Source: an uncultured Clostridia bacterium | GTDB lineage: Bacteria > Bacillota > Clostridia > Christensenellales > Aristaeellaceae | Direction: 5' to 3' | Length of the DNA stretch: 16,484 nt | Assembly: GCA_945877525.1 (NCBI GenBank) | Contig: CAMDVP010000039.1 | Coordinates: 1-16,484, forward strand | Part shown: piece after piece, positions 7,246 to 13,416 of the stretch | How the letters are laid out: every line of letters begins with the position of its first letter | How positions within the stretch are numbered: the stretch's first letter is position 1 | Position numbers and translations under genes: made by a program | The notes under the pieces: generated by a model | Told to the model about the DNA's origin: nothing | Database searches by the model: none | Seen by the model: only the letters and a program-made list of their open reading frames with translations

Positions 7246-7718
7246 GCGCGCCGCTGATTGCGCTGATTCTGCTGATCGCCGCACTGTGTCTGGTCGTCCT
7301 GTGGCGCATCCGCCGGATCCGCCGCCGTCAGGCGTACTATGTCAGCCGCGTGCGGGCCTCGGATATGTACGGGCATCTGTATCCGCTGCTTTTGCGCTGC
7401 AGCCGCCGCAGTGTGGAGAGCATCGCCATTCGGCCGGAATCCGTGTGCATCCGCCTGTACAGTCCCGCCGGACGCACGCTGCTCTACACCTTCGACAAGC
7501 ACGGCTTCGACCCGCCGGAGCCTGATACCCTTCTGGCCCTGGCCCAGGCCGTGGCCGTCGATTTGCCCCTTTTGCAGGACCGTGCCCGCTATACCTTCCG
7601 TACCCGCACAGATCCAGGCGTCAACGGCATCCGCGTTACCTGGTATGAATACATGATTACCACCGACTACAAGGACAGCATGCTCCGCCCGGAATACATG
7701 AGCAAAAGCAGGGCCTGA
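7242..7718 (+). CDS. Small single-pass membrane protein, unknown function
   Basis: This 158-residue protein starts at ATG 7242, overlapping the leuA stop codon in an ATGA arrangement, so its translation is probably coupled to leuA. Residues 4-21 (PLIALILLIAALCLVVLW) form one transmembrane segment. An Arg-rich stretch RRIRRIRRR-like follows (about 22-29), favouring a cytoplasmic C-terminal domain by the positive-inside rule. The remainder is a soluble mixed alpha/beta region with a Tyr/Thr-rich end (YTFRTRT, WYEYMITTDY). I recognise no family. Tight linkage to leuA does not by itself imply a role in leucine metabolism. A terminator-like hairpin covers its stop codon. Confidence 0.75.
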   Translation: MSAPLIALILLIAALCLVVLWRIRRIRRRQAYYVSRVRASDMYGHLYPLLLRCSRRSVESIAIRPESVCIRLYSPAGRTLLYTFDKHGFDPPEPDTLLALAQAVAVDLPLLQDRARYTFRTRTDPGVNGIRVTWYEYMITTDYKDSMLRPEYMSKSRA

Positions 7719-7745
7719 CTTTCCGTCGGGCCTTGTCTTCTTATC
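7709..7745 (+). terminator. Terminator-like hairpin after the leuA unit
   Basis: CAGGGCCTGAC (7709-7719) pairs with GTCGGGCCTTG (7725-7735) over 11 positions, including two G-U pairs, around a TTTCC loop. TCTTCTTATC follows. The 5' arm includes the stop codon of the membrane protein gene. The tail is only moderately U-rich, so termination may be partial, and the next gene begins 12 bases later. Confidence 0.55.
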
Positions 7746-7756
7746 AGGAGATCTCC

Positions 7757-8590
7757 ATGCGCACACTGATTCTCACCGATGTTCACGGCAACCTGCCCGC
7801 CCTGCGCGCCGTGCTGGCCACCCCCGAGGCTCAAAGCTGCCAACGGGTGATCTCCCTGGGCGATCAGGTCAACTTCGGCCCTGAGCCCCGGGAGGTGCTC
7901 TGCCTGCTGCAGGAGCGCGGAGCCCTCATGCTCCTGGGCAACCATGAGGCCCGTCTTGCGCATGCCGATGCGCCGGAATACGCAGGCTATAACTGGAACA
8001 TGCAGCGCTGGACGAAGGCACAGCTGACGGGTCTGTCCATTAACTTTCCCGTCGATGTGCAGGAAGGCGGGTGCCTTTTCACCCACGGCGCACCGGGTGA
8101 TCCCTTTCACCTGCTGGAGCCCGTCGATTTGCCCGCCCTGCTGGACAGCCTGCCTGAGGGCGTGACCCACCTGTTTTCCGGTCACAACCATGCGCCCTGG
8201 CTGATCGCCCATCATGGTCGCACCGCCTGCAATCCCGGTTCCCTGGGCATACTGGAGGACGGCCGGGGCGGTACGGCGCCTTTCGCCGTGATGGAAGCGC
8301 ACGGAGATACAATAACCGTCACACGGCACTGTGCCATCTACGATGTGGGTGACACAGCCCGGGCGTTTCTGCACACAGGCTGTGCCGCCGCTGCGCCGGA
8401 AATGTCCCGTGCCGTACTGCACACCATGCGAACAGGAGAATACCAGGCCGTGCTGAAGCTTGTACGTTTTGTCATTTCCCTGGGCGACCCCGGCGACGCC
8501 GCCGTCTGGCGGGAAGCGGACCGGCGCTGGCCCTGGCGTGAGAGCATGTCCACCCCTGAATTCTGGCATCGAATGGAGGCTTCCCTGTGA
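7757..8590 (+). CDS. Calcineurin-like metallophosphoesterase
   Basis: This 277-residue protein has the ordered motifs of the calcineurin-like phosphoesterase superfamily, which hydrolyse phosphomono- or phosphodiesters with two metal ions. They are DVHGN (Asp8, His10), GDQVNFGP (Asp36), GNHEA (Asn62, His63), FTHGAPGDPF (His110) and SGHNH (His143, His145). The later CNPGSLG segment is common in the YfcE/MJ0936-type branch. No signal peptide is visible, so it is cytoplasmic. I chose ATG 7757 because AGGAG lies about seven bases upstream and the family begins directly with the first beta strand. Its stop overlaps the mnmE GTG. The residues after about 230 form a family-variable tail. The substrate is unknown; a phosphodiesterase acting on nucleotides or nucleic acid is one possibility. 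Confidence 0.85.
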   Translation: MRTLILTDVHGNLPALRAVLATPEAQSCQRVISLGDQVNFGPEPREVLCLLQERGALMLLGNHEARLAHADAPEYAGYNWNMQRWTKAQLTGLSINFPVDVQEGGCLFTHGAPGDPFHLLEPVDLPALLDSLPEGVTHLFSGHNHAPWLIAHHGRTACNPGSLGILEDGRGGTAPFAVMEAHGDTITVTRHCAIYDVGDTARAFLHTGCAAAAPEMSRAVLHTMRTGEYQAVLKLVRFVISLGDPGDAAVWREADRRWPWRESMSTPEFWHRMEASL

Positions 8591-9927
8591 CAAGTCAGGA
8601 TACCATCGCAGCCATCGCCACGGCCCCCGGGCAGGGCGGCGTGGGCATTGTCCGCATCAGCGGGCCGGAGGCGGAGCAGGTATTGTCCCGCGTATTCCGT
8701 CCGGCCAAGGCCGCCCCCCTTGTCAGCCACATGCTGACCTACGGCCACGTCATGGACGGCGGGGAAACGGTGGACGAATGCATGGCCGTGCTGATGCGCG
8801 CCCCCCGCAGCTACACCCGGGAGGATGTGGCGGAATTGCAGCTCCACGGCGGCTCCTATCTGTGCCAGCGGGCGCTGTCGCTGTGCCTGCAAAACGGCGC
8901 GCGCCTGGCCGAGCCGGGAGAATTCACCCGTCGCGCCTTCCTTAACGGACGCATTGATCTCAGCCAGGCCGAGGCCGTCATGGGCCTTATCTCCGCCCGG
9001 GGCGAGCAGGCCCGCCGTGCAGCGCTCAAGCAGCTGGAGGGCGGCGCGTCGTCCTTCATCCGCCAGGCGGCGGAGGAGCTGTACGACCTGCAGGCGGGCA
9101 TCGCCGCGTGCATCGACTTTCCCGAGGAAATCTCCGAGGAGGAGGCCGCCGGTCACCTGCGCCCCCGGATGCTGGCCCTGGCCGATACCCTTGACAATGC
9201 CTGCGACGAGCGGGCGGCGCGGATTGTGTCAAGCGGGCTAAGCGTAGCGCTGTGCGGCCGACCCAACGTGGGAAAGAGCAGCCTGCTCAATGCCCTGCTG
9301 GGAGAGGAACGCGCCATCGTGACCAGCGTGCCCGGCACCACCAGGGACATGGTCACCGGCGATATGACCCTTTGCGGCAGCGTGATTCACCTGACGGACA
9401 CCGCCGGGCAGCACGACACGGACGACCCCGTGGAACGCCTGGGCGTCGAGCGCGCCCGCCGCGCCGCCGCGCAGGCGGACGTGGTGCTGGTGGTGCTGGA
9501 CGGCAGCACAGCCCCCACGGAGGACGACCTGGCGCTGCTCACCCGGTTGAAGGGGCTGAATGTCGCGCTGGTTCTGAACAAGGCCGATTTGCCTGCCCGC
9601 CTGACCCCGGACGCAGCCGCCGCGCTGCTGCCCGGCGCGAAGGTTTTGTCCCTGTCCGCCCGAGACCCCGCCACCCTGCAGCCCCTGCGGGCGTACCTGG
9701 CCGATCAGGCCGCTGTTTCCGACAACCTGACCCTCACCCAGCCCCGGCACCTGGAAGCCGCCCGCCGCGCGGCGTCGCATCTGCGGCAAGCTGCGGAGGC
9801 GGATCTGCTAGATTTCGCGTCCATCGACCTGCAGTCCGCCCAGGCCGCGCTTGGCGAAATCACCGGCGACCAGGTGGAGGAGCGGCTGCTGGACCGGATA
9901 TTTAGCCAGTTCTGCGTGGGAAAATAA
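8587..9927 (+). CDS. mnmE: tRNA modification GTPase MnmE
   Basis: This 446-residue protein is complete. With MnmG it installs the 5-carboxymethylaminomethyl (or aminomethyl) group on U34 of certain tRNAs, using a formyl-folate-derived one-carbon unit and GTP hydrolysis. The N-terminal folate-binding domain (DTIAAIATAPGQGGVGIVRISG) is followed by a helical domain with the inserted G domain. G domain motifs are G1 GRPNVGKS (224-231), G2 TTRD (251-254), G3 DTAG (271-274) and G4 NKAD (331-334). The C-terminus ends in FCVGK, the conserved redox-sensitive cysteine motif. The start is GTG 8587, seven bases after GGAGG and overlapping the phosphoesterase stop. The usual partner gene mnmG does not follow, so it must lie elsewhere in the genome. 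Confidence 0.97.
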   Translation: MTSQDTIAAIATAPGQGGVGIVRISGPEAEQVLSRVFRPAKAAPLVSHMLTYGHVMDGGETVDECMAVLMRAPRSYTREDVAELQLHGGSYLCQRALSLCLQNGARLAEPGEFTRRAFLNGRIDLSQAEAVMGLISARGEQARRAALKQLEGGASSFIRQAAEELYDLQAGIAACIDFPEEISEEEAAGHLRPRMLALADTLDNACDERAARIVSSGLSVALCGRPNVGKSSLLNALLGEERAIVTSVPGTTRDMVTGDMTLCGSVIHLTDTAGQHDTDDPVERLGVERARRAAAQADVVLVVLDGSTAPTEDDLALLTRLKGLNVALVLNKADLPARLTPDAAAALLPGAKVLSLSARDPATLQPLRAYLADQAAVSDNLTLTQPRHLEAARRAASHLRQAAEADLLDFASIDLQSAQAALGEITGDQVEERLLDRIFSQFCVGK

Positions 9928-10094
9928 GGCTACTTCCGGCCACGCGGAGCCCCCGCTACGGACGCCGCGGCCTGTTTCAGCTTGCATTTTACATATATGA
10001 CCGAAGATGAAAGATTGATGAAAAAAGCGCCTCCTCACTTTTCCAGCGGCGGAGGCTGTGTTATCATACCCATGTTCCCGGAAAGGAGGCGCAT
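9928..10094. other. Intergenic region between mnmE and the VanZ-RDD gene
   Basis: No gene is seen. A GC-rich stem with a two-base bulge (GGCC..GCGG at 9938-9947 with CCGCGGCC at 9965-9972) follows mnmE but has no clear U-tract, so I do not call it a terminator. A possible -10 TATCAT (10062-10067) with a poor -35 TTTTCC (10039-10044, 17-base spacing) may drive the next gene. Confidence 0.4.
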
Positions 10095-11234
10095 ATGCAC
10101 AAGTACCTGGATGCCATCATGACCGGCGTGGCTGTTTTTCCGCTGCTTGCCGCCGTGTTTACCGTTCCTTATATTATTTACTGCTACCGCAGGTACGGCT
10201 CCATTCTGTTCATGCGGGTAGCGGTTGTCTACAGCTTCATCCTCTACCTGATTTGCGTGTACTGTCTGGCCATCCTGCCCTTTCCCCGGGCAGGCTCCTC
10301 CCCCACTCAGCAGGTGGGGATCAATCTGCAGCCGTTCAACTTCGTACCCGAGCTGCTCTCCACGCCCATTGAGGCACCCGAGCGTCTGACCGATGCGGTA
10401 GGCTGGCTTCGGGCGTTGTACACCTCCGGATGGTACGAGCCTATTTTCAATATCCTCATGTTCTTCCCGCTGGGGGTGTTTCTCCGATACTATTTCGGCT
10501 TTGGCAAGGGGAAAACCCTGCTGTGCGCGTTCCTTCTGTCTCTGTTTCTGGAGCTGACGCAGTTATCGGCCACCTATGGTCTCGCCCCCTACCGCTACCG
10601 CCTGTGCGACGTCAACGACCTGATGACCAACACCGCCGGCGGCATGCTGGGGTATCTTTGCACGCCGCTGTTCACCTGGCTGCTGCCTTCCCGGGAGCGG
10701 TTGAACCAGCTGAGCTATCAGCGTGGCGAGCGGGTGAGCTATGTACGGCGGACGGTGGCGCTGCTGTTCGACCTGGTGGTGATCGAGCTGCTCTCCTGGC
10801 TGCCCGGATGGCTTGGTCTGCCGGACGCACTGAACTACTGCGCGGCGGCCATTCTGTATGCGGGCGTGCTGCCCTACTTCACCGGCGGACTGACCCCCGG
10901 AAAGGCGTTGGTGCGCATTCGTCTGGTGGACGACCGCACCAGGGAGCGTCCGGCGTTATGGCCGTGCGTGGGGCGCGGAGTGCTGCTGCATCTGGTGCTG
11001 CTGCGATGCGACCTGCTGCTGGAGCTGATGCCGGGCTTCGCAGGCAGCTCCTGGCCCTTCTCCATGGCAAACATGGCTGTGCTGTTCTGGCTGGCCGTGC
11101 TGGCCGCCTGGCACGCTATACACAACGATCCCCAGCTGTTCTACGAGCGCTGGACGCACACCTGTCTGGTCAGCACCGTGCCGCAGCGAAAATCCCCGGC
11201 CGAATCCGGCGCAAAATTGCCCGGGAAGGATTGA
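10095..11234 (+). CDS. VanZ-like and RDD fusion membrane protein
   Basis: This 379-residue integral membrane protein joins two membrane domains. The VanZ-like part covers about residues 1-195. It shows several hydrophobic helices and the family landmarks NILMFFPLG (119-127), FLELTQ (151-156) and CDVNDLMTNTAGGMLGY (171-187). VanZ family proteins are linked to teicoplanin resistance in enterococci, but most homologues are of unknown role. The RDD part starts near residue 217 (RRTVALLFDLVVIELL, with Arg219 and Asp226) and includes LTPGKALVRIRLVDDRTRER, the typical second RDD segment. The ATG at 10095 has AGGAGG five bases upstream. Its stop codon overlaps the -35 box of the tRNA promoter. A role in envelope stress or glycopeptide tolerance is possible; this is not enough to call it a resistance gene. 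Confidence 0.85.
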   Translation: MHKYLDAIMTGVAVFPLLAAVFTVPYIIYCYRRYGSILFMRVAVVYSFILYLICVYCLAILPFPRAGSSPTQQVGINLQPFNFVPELLSTPIEAPERLTDAVGWLRALYTSGWYEPIFNILMFFPLGVFLRYYFGFGKGKTLLCAFLLSLFLELTQLSATYGLAPYRYRLCDVNDLMTNTAGGMLGYLCTPLFTWLLPSRERLNQLSYQRGERVSYVRRTVALLFDLVVIELLSWLPGWLGLPDALNYCAAAILYAGVLPYFTGGLTPGKALVRIRLVDDRTRERPALWPCVGRGVLLHLVLLRCDLLLELMPGFAGSSWPFSMANMAVLFWLAVLAAWHAIHNDPQLFYERWTHTCLVSTVPQRKSPAESGAKLPGKD

Positions 11235-11259
11235 CTTTCCCTCGCGGTTGTGCTATCAT
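11231..11259 (+). promoter_or_regulatory. Sigma-A promoter of tRNA-Arg
   Basis: -35 TTGACT (11231-11236) and -10 TATCAT (11254-11259) are 17 bases apart and each matches the consensus at five of six positions. The -35 overlaps the stop codon of the VanZ-RDD gene. The predicted start near 11266 falls about 17 bases before the mature tRNA. Confidence 0.8.
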
Positions 11260-11260
11260 A

Positions 11261-11283
11261 CATAGGCTGTGAAACAGCCTATG
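11261..11283 (+). other. Perfect hairpin abutting the 5' end of the tRNA
   Basis: CATAGGCTGT (11261-11270) and ACAGCCTATG (11274-11283) form a perfect 10-bp inverted repeat around GAA. The last base of the 3' arm is the first base of the tRNA. It spans the predicted transcription start, so it may act as DNA (operator-like) or only partly as RNA. Confidence 0.6.
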
Positions 11284-11356
11284 CGCCCGTAGCTCAGTTG
11301 GATAGAGTGTCAGACTCCGACTCTGAAGGTCACAGGTTCGAATCCTGCCGGGCGTA
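11283..11356 (+). tRNA. tRNA-Arg (anticodon CCG)
   Basis: The 74 bases fold as a full cloverleaf. The acceptor arm is GCGCCCG with CGGGCGT and discriminator A. The D arm is GCTC..GAGT. The anticodon arm TCAGA-CTCCGAC-TCTGA has loop anticodon CCG at positions 34-36, decoding CGG as arginine. The T arm is ACAGG-TTCGAAT-CCTGC. CCA is not encoded. Two pairs are imperfect: the terminal acceptor pair is G-U, and the first T-stem pair is A-C. Both have one partner in the 3' half, which a site-specific insertion could have replaced. The integrase gene downstream points at this tRNA, making its 3' half the likely attachment site. Confidence 0.93.
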
Positions 11357-11361
11357 CATCG

Positions 11362-11398
11362 AGAAGCGGTTGAAAAACCGCTTCTTTTTGTTTTGTTT
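11362..11398 (+). terminator. Intrinsic terminator of tRNA-Arg
   Basis: AGAAGCGGTT (11362-11371) and AACCGCTTCT (11376-11385) form a perfect 10-bp stem with a GAAA loop, followed by TTTTGTTTTGTTT. It begins six bases after the tRNA. Confidence 0.93.
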
Positions 11399-11513
11399 GG
11401 GCGAAAATATAACCTTATCCTGCATGTATTCAATTCGAGAATGCTATCAGCAAGCATAACACTTTTGCTTGGATAACCATTTATCACGCATTTTGACCCA
11501 TTTTTACTGACCG

Positions 11514-11534
11514 AAACGGTTCAAAAACGGTTCA
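11514..11534 (+). repeat. Two 10-bp direct repeats beside int, candidate arm-type sites
   Basis: AAACGGTTCA occurs at 11514-11523 and again at 11525-11534, an 11-base period that puts both copies on one face of the helix. They lie seven bases from the int stop codon, within 180 bases of the tRNA. That fits binding sites for the N-terminal domain of a tyrosine integrase or for Xis. Confidence 0.5.
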
Positions 11535-11540
11535 GGCTTT

Positions 11541-12716
11541 TCATCCCGAAACCGCAGTCGCCGCCTTGCTTTGAGGGGATTCGGACAAATTCATTGCCAT
11601 GAACTTCGTCAGCCTTTCCGCGTCGATCTTCTCCCGCTCTTTGGTGAGTTTAGCGTAGACCTCCATGATCATGGTGGCGTCCTCATGGCCCATCCATGCT
11701 TGCAGCGTCTTGACGGGGATTTCCGCCTCGTATGCCCTGGTGCAGAAGTCAACGCGAAAGTCGTGACAGCGAATCTTCACTTCTCTCCATGGAGGCAGCT
11801 GTTCGCCCCTGGCCAGCAGCGCCTTGTGCGCTTTGGTTTGGCCGTACCAGCGCTTGTGGCAGCTGTTGACCCGTGTTTCCAGATAGCACAGATAGGAGCT
11901 GAACCGGTTCTGGAACGCGGTCTCGGACATCAAACCACCGTTTTGCTTGGCACAAATCAGGCCGTGGTGCCCGCGCAGGGCATCCTCCAAAGGCTTCACC
12001 AGAGGGATCGTGCGCTGAGCCGCCTCGGTTTTGCCAGGAGAGGTCACAGCCTGATTTCCCTCTGAAAAGGATACCGCGCCCCGGACGGTGATCGTCTTGT
12101 TGGCAAAATCAACATCCCGGTCAACATCCAGATACAGCGCCTCGCCTCGTCGCAGGCCGGCCAGCATCATGACCATCGCACATAAGCCAAAGGGATGCTC
12201 GTGATAGGTTGAGCAGATCAGTTCACGCTCCCACGGCTCCAGGGCGCGGTGCCCCTCGCACTTTTTCGTCTTGGGATGCTTGACAATCTCCATGGGATTC
12301 CGAAGAATCACGCCTTCCGCCAGCGCCGTGCGGAAGATCCCCCGCAGGGTGGTCATAAACTTCCCCACATACGTCGGCGAATAGCAGGACAGACTGTTGC
12401 AAACCGCCTGCAAATCAGTCGCCGTAATCCCCTTCATCAGCTTGACCTTGATTCTGGATGCAGCGTACTCCATCATGCGGATATACTCCCGGCGCTGTTT
12501 CTCACAGCACTCTGCCCGGTACACCTCAATCCACGTCAAGGCGTATTCGCGGAAGGTCATGTTCTCCATATCGTGATTCAATCCGGCCTTTTCATCGTCA
12601 ATCCAGGCTTCGCGCTTCCGTTCGGCTTCAGCCTTGGTTTTGCCGTAAAATTGCTTGGTGCCGTAATTGACCTTATAACGGCCGTCGGCACGTTTGGTGA
12701 TCTTGTGCTGGGACAT
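11541..12716 (-). CDS. int: Tyrosine site-specific recombinase (integrase)
   Basis: This 391-residue protein is a Tn916/lambda-type integrase that cuts and joins att sites through a 3'-phosphotyrosine. An N-terminal arm-binding region (ITKRADGRYKVNYGTKQFYGKT, about 6-27) is followed by a SAM-like core-binding domain (about 54-135) and the catalytic domain. Catalytic residues seen are Arg189 (LAGLRRGEAL), probable Lys229 (GKTEAAQR), His318 and Arg321 (CHDFR), His344 (MGHED) and Tyr354 (MEVYAKL). After the HxxR box the usual HTF is replaced by VDF. I chose ATG 12716 because AGGAGG lies seven bases upstream; upstream in-frame codons lie within the promoter region. The gene points at the tRNA and has its own putative promoters, 146 bases after xis. 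Confidence 0.95.
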   Translation of the reverse strand: MSQHKITKRADGRYKVNYGTKQFYGKTKAEAERKREAWIDDEKAGLNHDMENMTFREYALTWIEVYRAECCEKQRREYIRMMEYAASRIKVKLMKGITATDLQAVCNSLSCYSPTYVGKFMTTLRGIFRTALAEGVILRNPMEIVKHPKTKKCEGHRALEPWERELICSTYHEHPFGLCAMVMMLAGLRRGEALYLDVDRDVDFANKTITVRGAVSFSEGNQAVTSPGKTEAAQRTIPLVKPLEDALRGHHGLICAKQNGGLMSETAFQNRFSSYLCYLETRVNSCHKRWYGQTKAHKALLARGEQLPPWREVKIRCHDFRVDFCTRAYEAEIPVKTLQAWMGHEDATMIMEVYAKLTKEREKIDAERLTKFMAMNLSESPQSKAATAVSG

Positions 12717-12734
12717 ATTCATTCCTCCTGAAAA

Positions 12735-12833
12735 TGTCCCGCATGATATGTCAGTCGATGCAGTTATCAAGGTGCATGGGTCGGCGGAGTGCCGCTCCCA
12801 CGTCCATGATAGCAGACTTTCTCATGCGGGACA
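12735..12833. repeat. Perfect 12-bp inverted repeat in the int control region
   Basis: TGTCCCGCATGA (12735-12746) is repeated inverted as TCATGCGGGACA (12822-12833), with 75 bases between the arms. Nested inside are CATGG/CCATG (12775-12779 and 12804-12808) and GCGG/CCGC (12784-12795). Reading toward int, one arm overlaps the -35 of the upstream promoter and the other overlaps the -10 of the downstream promoter. The arms are therefore candidate operators for a dimeric regulator. Confidence 0.75.
12743..12770 (-). promoter_or_regulatory. Putative int promoter, proximal
   Basis: On the minus strand, -35 TTGATA (12770-12765) is 16 bases from -10 TATCAT (12748-12743), each five of six to consensus. 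The predicted start near 12736 gives a leader of about 20 bases containing the int ribosome-binding site. The -10 overlaps one arm of the 12-bp inverted repeat. Confidence 0.6.
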
Positions 12834-12834
12834 A
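12806..12834 (-). promoter_or_regulatory. Putative int promoter, distal
   Basis: On the minus strand, -35 TTGTCC (12834-12829) is 17 bases from -10 TATCAT (12811-12806). The -35 lies in the second arm of the 12-bp inverted repeat. It starts just after the xis stop codon, so it would make int independent of xis. Confidence 0.5.
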
Positions 12835-12862
12835 GCCTTTTGCCTGGAAAACTTAGCTTCCA

Positions 12863-13117
12863 TCAGGCGGCACGGTCACCTCCGCACTGCGCATCAATCC
12901 AGCGCTGCAAACCAGCCCGGTTCACAAGGATTCGCTGCCCGATGCGGAAGGCAGGAAAATGCTCCTGCTTCACCAGTTCATAGGCCGTGGGGCGGGAAAT
13001 GTTCAGTTCCGCCGCCATTTCATCCACGGTCATGGTCATGCGAGGGACAGCAGGAGCCGCCTTGGCGGACGGCTCCGGCTCCTGCATGGCGTTCTGTATT
13101 GCTCGACTAAACATCAT
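12863..13117 (-). CDS. xis: Helix-turn-helix excisionase-like DNA-binding protein
   Basis: This 84-residue protein has a flexible N-terminus rich in Pro/Ala (about 1-26). A compact helix-turn-helix unit of the MerR/HTH_17 excisionase type follows: MTVDEMAAELNISRPTAYEL, then KQEHFPAFRIGQRILVNRAGLQRWID (about 27-75). The pattern of a DNA-binding helix, a short wing with R-I-G and a final Trp-rich helix is that of small excisionases and recombination directionality factors. Its place immediately before the integrase supports that role. Start ATG 13117 is adjacent to a second ATG at 13114; GAGG is better spaced for the second, so the protein may be one residue shorter. A transcriptional regulator of the element is the alternative. 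Confidence 0.85.
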   Translation of the reverse strand: MMFSRAIQNAMQEPEPSAKAAPAVPRMTMTVDEMAAELNISRPTAYELVKQEHFPAFRIGQRILVNRAGLQRWIDAQCGGDRAA

Positions 13118-13278
13118 GTATCCTCAACTTTCTTCTTTATTTTGTTTTCCGGGACTGCCCGACAAGGAGCAAGAAATACCCCCGCGCAACCAAACTGCTT
13201 CAACCATCGCAAAACATTTTGATGTCTATTCCGCAGATTGACGCTTAGGCTTGTATTCTTGTTTTTCTTTTTCACTCT
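13114..13278 (-). CDS. Possible small Lys/Asn-rich protein coupled to xis
   Basis: A GTG near 13278 opens a frame of about 54 codons ending in TGA at 13114-13116, which overlaps the xis ATG. The product begins VKKKNKNTSLSVNLRNRHQN and ends KIKKKVEDT; it is basic and has no recognised domain. The stop/start overlap hints at translational coupling, but the ribosome-binding site ahead of the GTG is weak. It lies in a repeat-bearing stretch that may be purely regulatory. I give it as a low-confidence candidate only. Confidence 0.25.
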   Translation of the reverse strand, partial: RVKKKNKNTSLSVNLRNRHQNVLRWLKQFGCAGVFLAPCRAVPENKIKKKVEDT

Positions 13279-13416
13279 TTCTTGTTGATTGGTTGAAAAA
13301 GATACGCCCAAACGGAGGAAAGCCGCACAGCGCAAGGCTTTGCGGCTCCCCTCTGTCGGGCTTTTCCTTCAACTTCCCTTCAACCTTCCGTCCATCAAAC
13401 GATCAGCTTTCCTTCA
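13118..13416. other. AT-rich spacer between vapE and xis with repeats
   Basis: Nearly 300 bases without an established gene. Copies of GGTTGAA or near matches occur at 13198-13205, 13367-13374 and 13378-13385 (minus strand) and at 13291-13297 (plus strand); the pair near 13370 is spaced 11 bases. A dyad AGCCGCA/TGCGGCT lies at 13321-13347. This could hold the promoter for xis, a replication origin used by VapE, or Xis/Int sites. I could not identify a clear promoter. Confidence 0.45.
13321..13347 (-). terminator. Dyad downstream of vapE, possible weak terminator
   Basis: AGCCGCA (13321-13327) and TGCGGCT (13341-13347) pair around a 13-base loop, and a competing CGCAA/TTGCG stem is nested inside. 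Reading in the vapE direction, TTTCCTCC follows, a poor U-tract. It may terminate vapE transcripts weakly or be a protein-binding dyad. Confidence 0.35.

Noticed and set aside
5890..7284. A 464-codon open frame on the minus strand, antisense to leuA
   Set aside because: Same reason: leuA has all catalytic motifs in the other strand, and the antisense product is low-complexity Gly/His/Ala.
10021..10056. Minus-strand terminator (GCCTCC..GGAGGC followed by six T)
   Set aside because: The stem is only six base pairs with a 16-base loop, and no minus-strand gene upstream would use it.
13157..13361. Inverted repeat GCCCGACA / TGTCGGGC, 190 bases apart
   Set aside because: An 8-bp match at that distance within 300 bases is expected by chance.
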